From Siphonodentalium dalli (taxonomy: Eukaryota > Mollusca > Scaphopoda > Gadilida > Siphonodentaliidae), in NCBI GenBank assembly GCA_032622095.1, contig CP136065.1, forward strand, positions 208,792,151-208,856,150: a stretch of 64,000 bases of DNA. Direction: 5' to 3'. Positions within the stretch are counted from its first letter, which is position 1; the number at the start of each line of letters is the position of its first letter. The position numbers were made by a program, and so were the translations under genes. This document shows, piece after piece, positions 41,501 through 51,867 of the stretch. The notes under the pieces were generated by a model. That model did not search any database, was not told the DNA's origin, and worked only from the letters and a program-made list of their open reading frames with translations.

Positions 41501-44188
41501 CAGTATTTTTTTATGCGGATCTGACACTAGTTACGAAAACACAAGATTTAAAGGCGAATTCCCTGCTAGACAGATATGATTTTTTTGTGTAAAAAGTTTC
41601 CCGAAATGTCAATTTTTCAGATTAAAAAAAATGAAAGTGTCAATGACACTGTAGCTCAACTTAGGTAGGGGAATAATTTAATGGTTGACAGTAAATGGAG
41701 GAATAGGAAAGGTGCTAATTGAAATGTCTAACATGCGCCAAAGGATTTAGTGATGCAAAGAGTAAAATACAAGATGGCTGCTGGTGGCCATTTTTTTTGG
41801 CCAATTGACCCCAAAAGAACTCGTTCCCATCTACGTATAATTGTTAACATCCATGACAAATTTTATGAAGATCTGACCAAAGCCACGACATACAAATTTC
41901 ATGATGATCAGACGAACAGTACGACCTGTAGACCGCGCCAATGGATTGAATTTTGAAATCCAAGATGGCCGCTGGCAGCCATGTTTTTTGGCCGAATGAC
42001 CCCACAATGATTCGTTCCCATCTACATGTCAATGTCAACATTCATGACAAATTTAATAAAGATCAGACCAAAGGTATGACCTGTAGCCCACGCCAAAGGA
42101 TTTAGTCATGCAAAAAGTAAAATGCTGGTGGCAATGTTTTTTGACCGAATGACCCCAAAACGACTCGTTCCCATCTACATGTCATTGTTATAATTCATGA
42201 CAAATTTCATGACCATCTGACCAAAGCTACGACCTGTATCCCGCACCAAAGGATTTAGTCATGCAAAGAGTAAAATCCAAGATGGCTGCTGGCGGCCATG
42301 TTTTTTTACCAAATGACCCCAAAACGACTCGATCCCATCTACATGTCATTGTTATCATTCATGACAAATTTCATGATGATCAGACGAACAGTACGACCTG
42401 TAGCCCGCGCCAATGGATTGAATTTTGAAATCCAAGATGGCCGCCAGCAGCCATGTTTTTTGGCCGAATGACCCGACAATGATTCGTTCCCATCTACATG
42501 TCAATGTCAACGTTCATGACAAATTTTATAAAGATTAGACCAAAGGCAACCTATAGCCCGCGCCAAAGGATTTAGTCATGCAAAGAGTAAAATCCAAGAT
42601 GGCTGCTGGCGGCCATGTTTTTTGGCCGAACGACTCCAAAATCACTCGTTCCCATCTACATGTCAGTGTTAACATCCATGACAAATTTCATAAACTTCCG
42701 ACCAACACAACGACCTGTAGCCCGCGCCAAAGGATTTAGTCATGCAAAGAGTAAAATCCAAGATGGCTGCTGGCAGCCATGTTTTTTGGCCGAACGACCC
42801 CAAAATCACTCATTCCCATCTACATGTCATTATTAACATCAATGACAAATTTCATGATGATCAGGCGAACAGTACGACCTGTAGCCCGCGCCAATGGATT
42901 GAATCTTGAAATCCAAGATGGCTGCCAGCGGCCATGTTTTTAGGCCGAATGACCCCAAAATGACTCGTTCCCATCTACATGTCAATGTCAACATTCATGA
43001 CAAATTTCATAAAGATCAGACCAAAGGTACGACCTGTAGCCCATACCAAAGGATTTAGTCATGCAAAGAGTAAAATCCAAGATGGCTGCTGGCGGCCATG
43101 TTTTTCGGCCGAACGACCCCAAAATCACTCGTTCCCATCTACATGTCATTGTTAACATCCATGACAAATTTCATGATGTTCCGATCGAAGCTACGACCTG
43201 TAGCCCGCGCCAAAGGATTTAGTCATGCAAAGAGTAAAATCCAAGATGGCTGCTGGTGGCCATGTTTATAGACCGAACAACCCCAAAATGACTGGTTCCC
43301 ATCTACATGTCAATATTAACATCCATGACAAATTTCATGATGATCAGACGAACAGTACGACCTGTAGCCCGCGCCAATGGATTGAATCTTGAAATCCAAG
43401 ATGGCTGCCAGCGGCCATGTTTTTTGGCAGAATGACCCCAAAATGACTCGTTCCCATCTACATGTCAATGTCAACATTCATGACAAATTTCATAAAGATC
43501 AGACCAAAGGTACGACCTGTAGCCCGGGCCAAAGGATTTAGTCATGCAAAGAGTAAAATCCAAGATGGCTGCTGGCGGCCATGTTTTTCGGCCGAACGAC
43601 CCCAAAATCACTCGTTCCCATCTACATGTCATTGTTAACATCCATGACCAATTTCATGATGTTCCGATCAAAGCTACGACCTGTAGCCCGCGCCAAAGGA
43701 TTTAGTCATGCAAAGAGTAAAATCCAAGATGGCTGCTGGTGGCCATGTTTATTGGCCGAACAACCCCAAAATGACTCGTTCCCATCTACATGTCAATATT
43801 AACATCCATGACAAATTTCATGATGATCAGATGAACAGTACGACCTGTAGCCCGCGCCAATGGATTGAATTTTGAAATCTAAGATGGCTGCCAGCGGCCA
43901 TGTTTTTTGGCCGAATGACCCAAAAATGACTCGTTCCCATCTACATGTCAATGTCAACATTCATGACAAATTTCATGAAGATCAGACCAAAGGTACAACC
44001 TGTAGCCCGCGCCAAAGGAAATTGTTGACGGACACACGGACACACGGACGACGGACGCCAAACCATGGCAATAGCTCAAACTTACAAGTAAGTTGAGCTA
44101 AAAATTGGACCAATGGTTCATATAGCCAACAGCATACGCTAAAACGTTAGCACTGAGGCCTATGGAAAACATTTACACCAGTGTAACC
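38569..44188. mobile_element. Composite array of 451-bp inverted-repeat modules, TAAT TSD
   Basis: Outer ends GGTTACACTGGTGTAAAT / ATTTACACCAGTGTAACC are flanked by TAAT at 38565-38568 and 44189-44192, inside a 66-bp minisatellite unit whose uninterrupted form reads TTCTTAATGACATTGG. Three modules with these ends: 38569-39019, 39922-40372 and 41268-44188. They are separated by two nearly identical spacers of about 900 bp (39020-39921 and 40373-41267). The third module is enlarged by a pearl-like insertion. Spacer antisense frames (39327-39584, 40642-40929; RVIQDNWMWVYIELVEQRYA) are conserved between the two spacers but carry no motif I recognise. The superfamily is unknown; the 4-bp TSD does not fit hAT, piggyBac or Tc1/mariner. 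Confidence 0.8.
41632..44104. mobile_element. Pearl-like (Helitron-related) tandem-core element
   Basis: The left end TGAAAGTGTCAATGACACTG contains a 7-bp hairpin. The core is about 14 units of about 160 bp, each with AAATCCAAGATGGCTGC, GGCCATGTTTTTTGGCCGAA, TTCCCATCTACATGTCA, ATGACAAATTTCAT and CGACCTGTAGCCCGCGCCAA. The right edge has ACGGACACACGGACACACGG followed by the hairpin AGCTCAAACTTAC / GTAAGTTGAGCT and AAAAA. This is the architecture of bivalve pearl elements (tandem cores about 160 bp, ACGG tetranucleotides). It sits in the A-run of the third 451-bp module; the empty sites are visible at about 38926-38941 and 40277-40291 (TTAAAAAA...ATTGGACC). Every third monomer is a distinct type, giving a period of about 480 bp. 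No protein is encoded. Confidence 0.8.
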
Positions 44189-44281
44189 TAATGACATTGG
44201 TGCATTTACGCTTAGGGCTAAATATTGTATCTATCCAAGTTTCAGGAGAGTTCTTAATGACATTGGTGCATTTACGCTTAG
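44189..44281. repeat. 66-bp minisatellite, middle part, copy B
   Basis: Just over one unit between two transposons. It ends in CGCTTAG, where the TAG is the left target duplication of the next element. Confidence 0.85.
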
Positions 44282-47200
44282 TAGTAAGGCAGTTTGGTGA
44301 ATATTTTGGGGTGAATTGTGGGTTTTTGGCCACAATCATGAAATTTTCACCAATGATAGAGTTTGACTTAGTGAAAAAAATTATCTATGGGGCCACTTGA
44401 AAAAAATCCAATATGGCCGCCAATTTCAAGATGGCCGCCACTACATAAGAATTTTCTTATGAATTTCTGTACAACTTGTGTGTTCCGTCTTACAGCCATG
44501 AGCTGTGGTGTATTTTATGTGGGAAGAGGAACTCTACCATGGGTAATCGATTGACACTTTAAAATCCAAGATGGTCGCCATTTTCAAGATGGCCGCCATT
44601 CGTTACACACCCAAAAAGTTGTTCAACATGAGCTAATAAACTTTTTCTTTTGTATCTTTCAGGACATTGAAATACGAGTATGGCAAGTGATTCGTCGGAC
44701 CAGTTTGACTGGGAAAAGTGTGTTGTGTGTCAGCTAATGACAAATGAAAAGCTTCAATGTCCAGCGAACAGCAAGCGATCATATGTAGATATCGGTGTTG
44801 GGTACGAGACTTTTGCCAAAAGTATAGAAGGTTTCGAGCAACTTAGTTGCACATCGGATTCAATACTGGTACCAGAAACGTTATTGAAGTTAGCAGCAGA
44901 CAGTTCATTGACAGATATCTTCAAAGAGCATCAAGCAAAATGGCACAAAAACTGTAAAGATCGCTTCAATAATACTAAATTGCAACGAGCACTCAAGAGA
45001 AAATCCAATGAGGATGATGATCTGCATACCACCAAAGCCACAAGACGCAGTTGTGACTCATCTGTCATGGGATCAGATGATGTACATATATGTTTCTTCT
45101 GTGGTACTGGTGTAGACAAGGGTGAAATGCGTAAAGTATCGACGTTCAGTTTGGACCAACGAGTTAGAAACTGTCCTCGGATTCTGGAAGATACGCTGTT
45201 GCTAGGGAAACTCAGTTCAGGAGATATGGTGGCGCAAGATGCACTCTACCATATCAACTGCCTCAGCACCTTGTACAAAAAGGCAGATAAAGCAGTTATG
45301 CCTGATGTCAATGATGAAGGAGAGAGACAAATTCATGGTATTGTGCTTGCTGGGTTGGTCTCTTATATAACTGAAGGCAGAGAAGACTGCGGCAGTGATC
45401 AGCCTCTAGTGCTAAAACTAGCTGACCTTGTCAAAATGTACCTTGCACGTTTGGAGCAGCTTGGAGTAAGTGTCGCTGGTCGTATACACAGCACAGAAAA
45501 ATAGAATTCTAGCACAGTTTCCAGACATGCAAGCACACAAGAGGGGACGGGATGTCTACCTTGCATTCCAAGACGACATTGCGCTTGCCCTGAACAAGGC
45601 CTATAATACAAACTATGATGATGAAGCCATTATGCTTGCCAAATCTGCAAACATCATCCGTAGAGACATAAATCGAAAAGGTGAATCTCAATTCAGTGGT
45701 GAATTTGGAAGCATGTGTCAGGAATTGTCAGTTCCACAATCACTCTCTACACTGGTGGCCATGGTCTTAGATGGTCCAAATATTGCAAGTCAATCAAGCA
45801 ATATTACTGCACCTCAGGCTGTACTAACTCTGGCACAGATAATTTGTTATAATACCTCTATTCGTCACCGTAAAGGATCAACTGCAACATTCCACTCCAC
45901 AAAACGAGAACCGCCACTACCAATCTATATTGGACTCCTGTTACATGCGAAGACACGAAAGCGAGGTATCGTTGAGAAAATGCATCAATTGGGCTTGTCA
46001 TTTTCATATAACAGGGTACTACAGATATATACAGATGTGGGCAATAGTGTTTGCGACCAATTTGAGAAATATCAACTTGTGTGTCATCGGAAGCTCCGAG
46101 GTGGTTTATTTACCACAGGTGCCTTTGACAATATTGACCATAATCCCAGTTCAACAACAGCTACGGGATCACTACATGGGACCGGAATATCGCTATTCCA
46201 GCATCCAAGTGCTCATTTTGCTGGGCATGAACGCGATACGATCGTTATCAATCCAAATGATGTCAACAGAAGGAAGACAATATCGCCTTTACCAGATGGT
46301 TATACAACTGTTGCACCAGTTGTCCTTCGTGAAAAAGAACCTGCAGTGCCGGAGTTACCCGGACCTTTTATCAGTGAATCAGACACGTTTACGACAACAA
46401 TTCAGCAGCAGTACGTATGGCTCAATCATGTGTATGACGTGTGTGAGAACAGCTCTACAGACAGTGAACAGGACATGGAAGTATCTTGGGCAGCATTCCA
46501 TGCTAGCAAAATACAACCCACTGATATCAATTCTCCAATTGACATATCTGTCTTGTTGCCACTGTTTGGTGATGATTCGAAGTCACCTGCAATGATAAAG
46601 CATGCCATGAACATTATCAAAGATTCTGTGGACTTCTTTAATCCAGGACAGGTACCAGTCATCGCTTGCGACCAACCGTTATTTGCAGTGGCTAAAATCA
46701 TCCAGTGGAATTTTCCTCAAACCCACGGAGAAGACTAATTGCTGATCATGTTTGGAGGACTCCACATAGAGATGGCTGCACTGAAGACCCTTGGTGACTG
46801 GCTCGATGGTAGTGGGTGGACAGCACCTATTACTGACGCAAACATAGCATCATCTGGAACAGCAGATTCTTTCATCAAGGCTGTGCATGTTTCACGAACG
46901 TTACATGCTCATCAAGTGACAGCATGTGCTTTGTACATACTCATGAAGAAGAGATATTCGCCATACACATCCAGTCTTCTAGAAGGGGCTGACCAATCGA
47001 CACTTGATAAATGGAAAGTCGAGCGATCACAAGCAAATCCTCAGTTTCACTACTGGTCAATAACACTGGACTTTGAATTGGACGTTTTGACGTTTGTACA
47101 GTCACTACGCGAGGGAAATTTCCAACTGTACAAGGACGCTCTGACGAAGATCATTCCGTGGTTTTTTGCCTTGGACCATCATCACTATTCGCGCTGGATA

Positions 47201-49682
47201 CCAGTTCACCTGTGTGACATGGTTAGCCTTGGAACGAACCATCCTCATCTGGCAGAGGAATTCGAAAATGGGAACTTTGTAGTGCATAAATCAAGCAGAG
47301 CCTTTTCTATGATTCCGATAGATCAGGCTCACGCACAGAACAATAAATGTGTGAAAGGAGATGGTGGAGCAATAGGGCTGACTGAAAATACATCTGAATT
47401 ACGTCGATGGTTGGTTGTGGGACCAGAAATATCCAGACTCATTGCTGAAGTTGAAGCTGCAATGGAAGAAGAGCATGCAAAAGCATGCAAAAGCACCAGA
47501 TCTTCGTCATCATGAACAGTTCAAAAGCATTCAGAGCACATTCGAAAAGCAGGTGTTGGACCTAGTCACCGTTGTAGAAACAATGGGTAATCCGTGCGAT
47601 GAAGACAGTCTGGATCTGTCGGTGTTGGACACTAGAGATATCGTTGACCAGCGAGTGATATATGTCATACGTAAAGTACAACAGGTCGGAAAGGACAACT
47701 TTGCAAGTCTTGTGAATGATCGAATTGACAAGAGACACAAGTCATTATTCGAGCCGATACGTCATAACAAATTGCCGCTCTTCCACTGTCCGCCAGAACG
47801 GATCTTATCCCACGATCAGCAGCAGATTAACGCACTCAAGAAGAGTTGTGCTCTCTTCTCTCAGTTATACATTTCCTGCCAAGTTCGTGGTTGCAATCGA
47901 CTTCTTTCGGCACGAGAATCAGCCATCACCACCAGCATTGGCTGAGTATGGTCAGATGCGTTCTGGAACGAAATCCGATCTAGCCACCATTCTTGAATCC
48001 TCAGTAACGAGTCCTGATGTCCGACCCCACGTTGAAGTTCTACTTCTTGATGTTGCTGTTAACTTGTTGAAACCAGGAGCTTGCAAAACATTTCAAGAAT
48101 ATGGAGAAAACGTGTTTTTGAAATATATAATATCACAACTGCATGATGTGAGCAAACGGCTTGACATTGTCTGGGATGAATACATCCATGACAGCCTCAA
48201 ATCAATGACGAGAAGCAAACGAGGGAAAGGTGTGCGAAGACGCGTTGAACCTCAAAACAGGATTCCCGGAAACTGGAGTGCCTTCCTTAGGATTGACGAA
48301 AATAAGGCAGAGCTGTTCCGGTTCCTTGCTGAACTGTGTACAGGTTTAGAAGTTGGAGACAAGCAAGTGATCTCGACACGAGGACATGCGGTCGTGTGCA
48401 ACTCTGATATCGACATTAGCAAACTATCACCATGTACACATGAAGAAGCAGATACAAGGCTCTTACTTCATGCAGCGGAATGTTCCAGGCAGGGATTCAA
48501 TAGAGTCATGATTCGAACTGTGGACACGGATGTGATGGTCATAGCGATCTCCACGTTCCAACAGCTGGGTATCAGTGAACTATGGATTGCATTTGGAACT
48601 GGGAAGAATTTCCGTTATGTTCCCAGTCATGATATTGTGAAAGAGCTGGGACCAACAAGGGCAGGGTCTCTAATAGCGTTCCATGCCTTTACATGGTGTG
48701 GTCAGACCTCTTCGTTCGCTGGCAGAGGTAAAAACACAGCGTGGGCAACATGGAAGGTGTTTGAAGAAATCACACCAGCATTTGTTGCCCTTAGTTCAAT
48801 GCCTACAGAAGACAGGTTGAATGACATGATGCGGGTGATTGAGCGTTTCGTTACACTGATGTACGATAGGACGAGTACCTGCACAGCTGCCAATGAAGCA
48901 CGCAAAGATCTGTTCACCAGGAAAGGACGAAGTATTGAGAATATACCACCAACGTATGGAGCCCTGCTAGAACACACAAAACGGGTAGCATACCATGCCG
49001 GTTATTGTTGGGGACAGACACTAACACCAAATCCTACATTGCCATCTCCTGCTGAATGGGGATGGTCCAGATCAGCTACTGGACAATGGCAACCGTATTG
49101 GACAATGTTTCCAAAAGCATCGAAGGCAATTCAGCAGTTGATCAAATGTGGCTGTAAACTGGAGAATGGATGCCGTGGACGCTGCAAATGTGCAAAAGCA
49201 GAACTTAAATGTACCAGCCTGTGCGGTTGAAGTGGAGACTGGGAACGTGATTAGGCCTAGAATGGCGGCCATATTGGATTTTGTAAGTGTCAATTAAATC
49301 TACATAACTCACAACTCAATGCTGTATGACAAAAAAACAGAAGGAATACAGCAATGCATCAGAAAATTGTTAGAGTGGCGGCCATCTTGAAAATGGCGGC
49401 CATCTTGGATTTTAAAGTGTCAATCGATTACCCATGGTAGAGTTCCTCTTCCCACATAAAATACATCACAGCTCATGGCTGTAAGACGAAACACACAAGT
49501 TGTACAGTAATTCATAAGAAAATTCTTATGTAGTGGCGGCCATCTTGAAATTGGCGGCCATATTGGATTTGTTTCAAGTGGCCCCATAGCTAATTATTTT
49601 CACTACGTCAAACTACATCATTGGTGAAAATTTCATGCTTGTGGCCAAAAACCCACGATTATTTCACCAAACTGCCTGACTA
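44282..49682 (+). mobile_element. 5.4-kb TIR DNA transposon with 3-bp TAG duplication
   Basis: Termini TAGTAAGGCAGTTTGGTGAA and, inverted, TAGTCAGGCAGTTTGGTGAA start TIRs of about 310-320 bp (44282-44604 and 49373-49682) that are about 95% alike by eye. Target duplication TAG lies at 44279-44281 and 49683-49685; the uninterrupted minisatellite reads CGCTTAGGGCTAAAT. Both TIRs contain several ATGGCCGCC / GGCGGCCAT words. A single large gene remnant occupies the interior. A 3-bp TSD together with an XPG-like nuclease suggests the Academ superfamily, but PIF/Harbinger also gives 3 bp, and I have not verified the catalytic DDE. Insertion is younger than the large duplication because copy A lacks it. 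Confidence 0.88.
44680..49230 (+). pseudogene. Transposon protein with paired zinc motifs, XPG/FEN-like core and CXC tail (four lesions)
   Basis: Read across frames it is about 1,500 residues. N-part (44680-45504): two C-x2-C...H-x3-C units (CVVC...WHKNC; CFFC...YHINC). Middle (45470-47515): conserved-looking KNRILAQFPDMQAHKRGRD, then FGGLHIEMAALKTLGDWLDG, then FALDHHHYSRWIPVHLCDM. C-part (to 49230): THEEADTRLLLHAAECSR, then MIRTVDTDVMVIAIS, then ELWIAFGTGKNFRYVPSHDI, then FAGRGKNTAW, the acidic pattern of an XPG/FEN-type nuclease. It ends in a CXC-like cluster CGCKLENGCRGRCKCAKAEL. Lesions: one-base frameshift in an A run near 45500; TAA at 46736-46738; frame change from a 10-bp tandem duplication (GCATGCAAAA) near 47480; frameshift near 47895. 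The usual G-C-D-T before the SFFAGRGK block is W-C-G-Q-T here, so an Asp is lost. Confidence 0.7.
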
Positions 49683-49955
49683 TAGGGCTAAATATTGTAT
49701 CTATCTAAGTTTCAGGAGAGTTCTTAATGACATTGGTGCATTTACGCTTAGGGCTAAATATTGTATCTATCTAAGTTTCAGGAGAGTTCTTAATGACATT
49801 GGTGCATTTACGCTTAGGGCTAAATATTGTATCTATCTAAGTTTCAGGAGAGTTCTTAATGACATTGGTGCATTTACGCTTAGGGCTAAATATTGTATCT
49901 ATCTAAGTTTCAGGAGAGTTCTAAGTGACATTGGTGCATTTACGCTTAGGGCCAA
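49683..49955. repeat. 66-bp minisatellite, right part, about 4 units
   Basis: Four near-identical units follow the TAG duplication. Because 66 is divisible by three, an apparent ORF (RAKYCIYLSFRRVLNDIGAF repeats, 49621-49998) runs through and is not a gene. The array ends in GGGCCAACGGTTG, as in copy A. Confidence 0.9.
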
Positions 49956-50254
49956 CGGTTGTGGTCTTGGTTCATTTACTTGGAATATCAATGACTAGAG
50001 TGTCACAAATATTCATAACATGGATTACATTCTACCTCAATACCTACGGAATTAAAGTGGCCAAGTAAGAAACAGGTACAGAAGCACATGCCACTCAGTT
50101 TTAGAAAAGAATACCGAAAAACTAGAGCAATTATGAATTGTATGGAATTATTTTTTTCAAAAACCAAGATCCACCATATCCAAGCAGCAACTTATAACTA
50201 ATATACCGGTAAGTCACCGAATACTGGAAAACTCTTAAGATTCTATAACTCGAT

Positions 50255-50530
50255 CCAGCTGGGACATTCAACTATATTTCTCAACTACATAGTGGCAATG
50301 CATCAGACTGGTACATAACTGATCACTGTGGTTTCCTTAGTCTTGTGGAACCTGGAGACAACATTATAGCTGATCATGGATTTACTATCCATGATTTGTT
50401 GGTATTCAGGCAAGGGACATTGAACATTCCACCTTTCACAAGGAAATGTAACAGAGACAAAGAAGAACATTTCTCACTCACATACACCCTAGCAACTCTT
50501 GCCATTGCATACAATCTAATGTTAACGTAA
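50255..50530 (+). pseudogene. DDE_Tnp_4-type transposase fragment, copy B
   Basis: Same frame and same stop as 20669-20944, with only one or two residue changes (YTLATLAIAYNLML). No additional transposase sequence is recoverable. Confidence 0.7.
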
Positions 50531-50678
50531 ATTCAGGCAATTGTTATTATTCAATGTTTATGATGTCCTCCTAAAATGTAACTAACTGATATACATAAAG
50601 CTGACAAAGGCCAAGAGACTGCAAATCTCTTGAAAGAAAGTGTTATAATTCTTCCATATATACATGTAATGCTCTATA

Positions 50679-50801
50679 ATTAATCGACTCCTTAACCACA
50701 GCAGAATTATGGGTAACTTTTCAGGATATAGTCGGAAATATGTCCGACTAAATCCTGAAAAGTTACCCATAATTCTGCTGTGGTTAAAGGAGTCGATTAA
50801 T
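50679..50801. repeat. 123-bp near-perfect palindrome
   Basis: Arms ATTAATCGACTCCTTAACCA, CAGCAGAATTATGGGTAACT and TTTCAGGATATAGTCGGA meet their complements at a short ATATG centre. Copy A (21083-21174) lacks 31 bases of the left-centre. It could extrude as a cruciform. Whether it is a MITE is unclear; flanks are GCTCTATA / TTTGGGCATT with no clear duplication. Confidence 0.85.
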
Positions 50802-50853
50802 TTGGGCATTACTGTATACATGTATAGTAGACCTTATATTAACAGGAAAATCA

Positions 50854-50875
50854 CCCCCCCCCCCCCCCCCCCCCC
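50854..50875. repeat. Poly-C run, 22 bases
   Basis: Homopolymer marking the point where copy B stops matching copy A. Length may be imprecise because of sequencing slippage. Confidence 0.8.
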
Positions 50876-51374
50876 TGCACAGTGCTTATCTGAGTCTGCA
50901 AGTTTATTAATTTTGAGGCTATGAAAAGTATGTGGCATACATGTGAACATGTCAATATCGAATAAAACTCTACATGACACATACTATGTTGATTCCTATG
51001 CTTGACCTACATGTACTATAAAATTTTTAATTATAGTTGATGTTTTGCTCAGAGTTATTTGGGTCTGCACTGTTTTAACTTTCAATGGAATTTTTCCTGT
51101 GCACTATTATTTGGGCCTGCACTTTTATTTGGAGACTGAGAGTACCGGTAGGAACACTATAAACAGACGTGTGTGTATCTGTATATATACATGTATATAG
51201 GTTATGACCACATATGTTAGGGGTACAGCTACTGTTTCCAAAAACCAGGCATGCTAGGTTGGGTGCACTGGCTACCTCTAGACAATGGGATGCTGTTGTC
51301 ACAATACAAGTACGGTATAATGGCGGTATTATGGGTAAAATTCTTATAAAAGTTAGTGACATCAATCTCATACC
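50876..51374. other. Unmatched sequence left of the LINE
   Basis: No counterpart in copy A. Three phrases of the type TATTTGGGTCTGCACTGTTTTAAC / TTGGGCCTGCACTTTTATTT (near 51055-51130) suggest a weak local repeat. No gene is supported. Confidence 0.35.
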
Positions 51375-51867
51375 AAGTTTATAGCCATGATTGATTGATT
51401 GATTGATTGATTGGGGTTTAACGTCGTTTTAGCAAAAAAAGCCATATCACGATGAGAAGAAACAGATTATCAAAATCGAGTGAAGCAACTGTGAATAGAA
51501 ATGACAGTGAATTAAACTAAAATGAAACAAAATATATACAATTTAAAAACACCCAAATCAGAGCGGGGGTGCTCGATTGGGGTCAGAAACATTAAGATAC
51601 TGACCATAGTGTAAACACATATAAAACAAAATATCAAGAATAGATAGTAATACTGTTTTGCAAAATATATTTATATTTAAAATACTGATTTGTAGTTCAT
51701 TATTGAGACTATCTTCCATAATAGAAAATATTATGTATATCACAAATTTTTTTTTGGTTCAGAATAAGAACTTGCATGACATGCATGCCAGACTATAAAC
51801 ATACAGTGAATATTCAATGAATATATTTGATAGGTGCTGAAATAAAATAAATGGTTGCAGACCACAT

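Noticed and set aside
44680-45504. Treating each open segment of the 5.4-kb element as a separate gene
   Set aside because: The segments continue one another across single lesions (A-run indel, in-frame TAA, 10-bp duplication, indel), so they are one broken gene.
49621-49998. 125-codon ORF with a 22-residue repeat
   Set aside because: It is the 66-bp minisatellite translated; the first and last codons belong to a transposon TIR and anonymous DNA.
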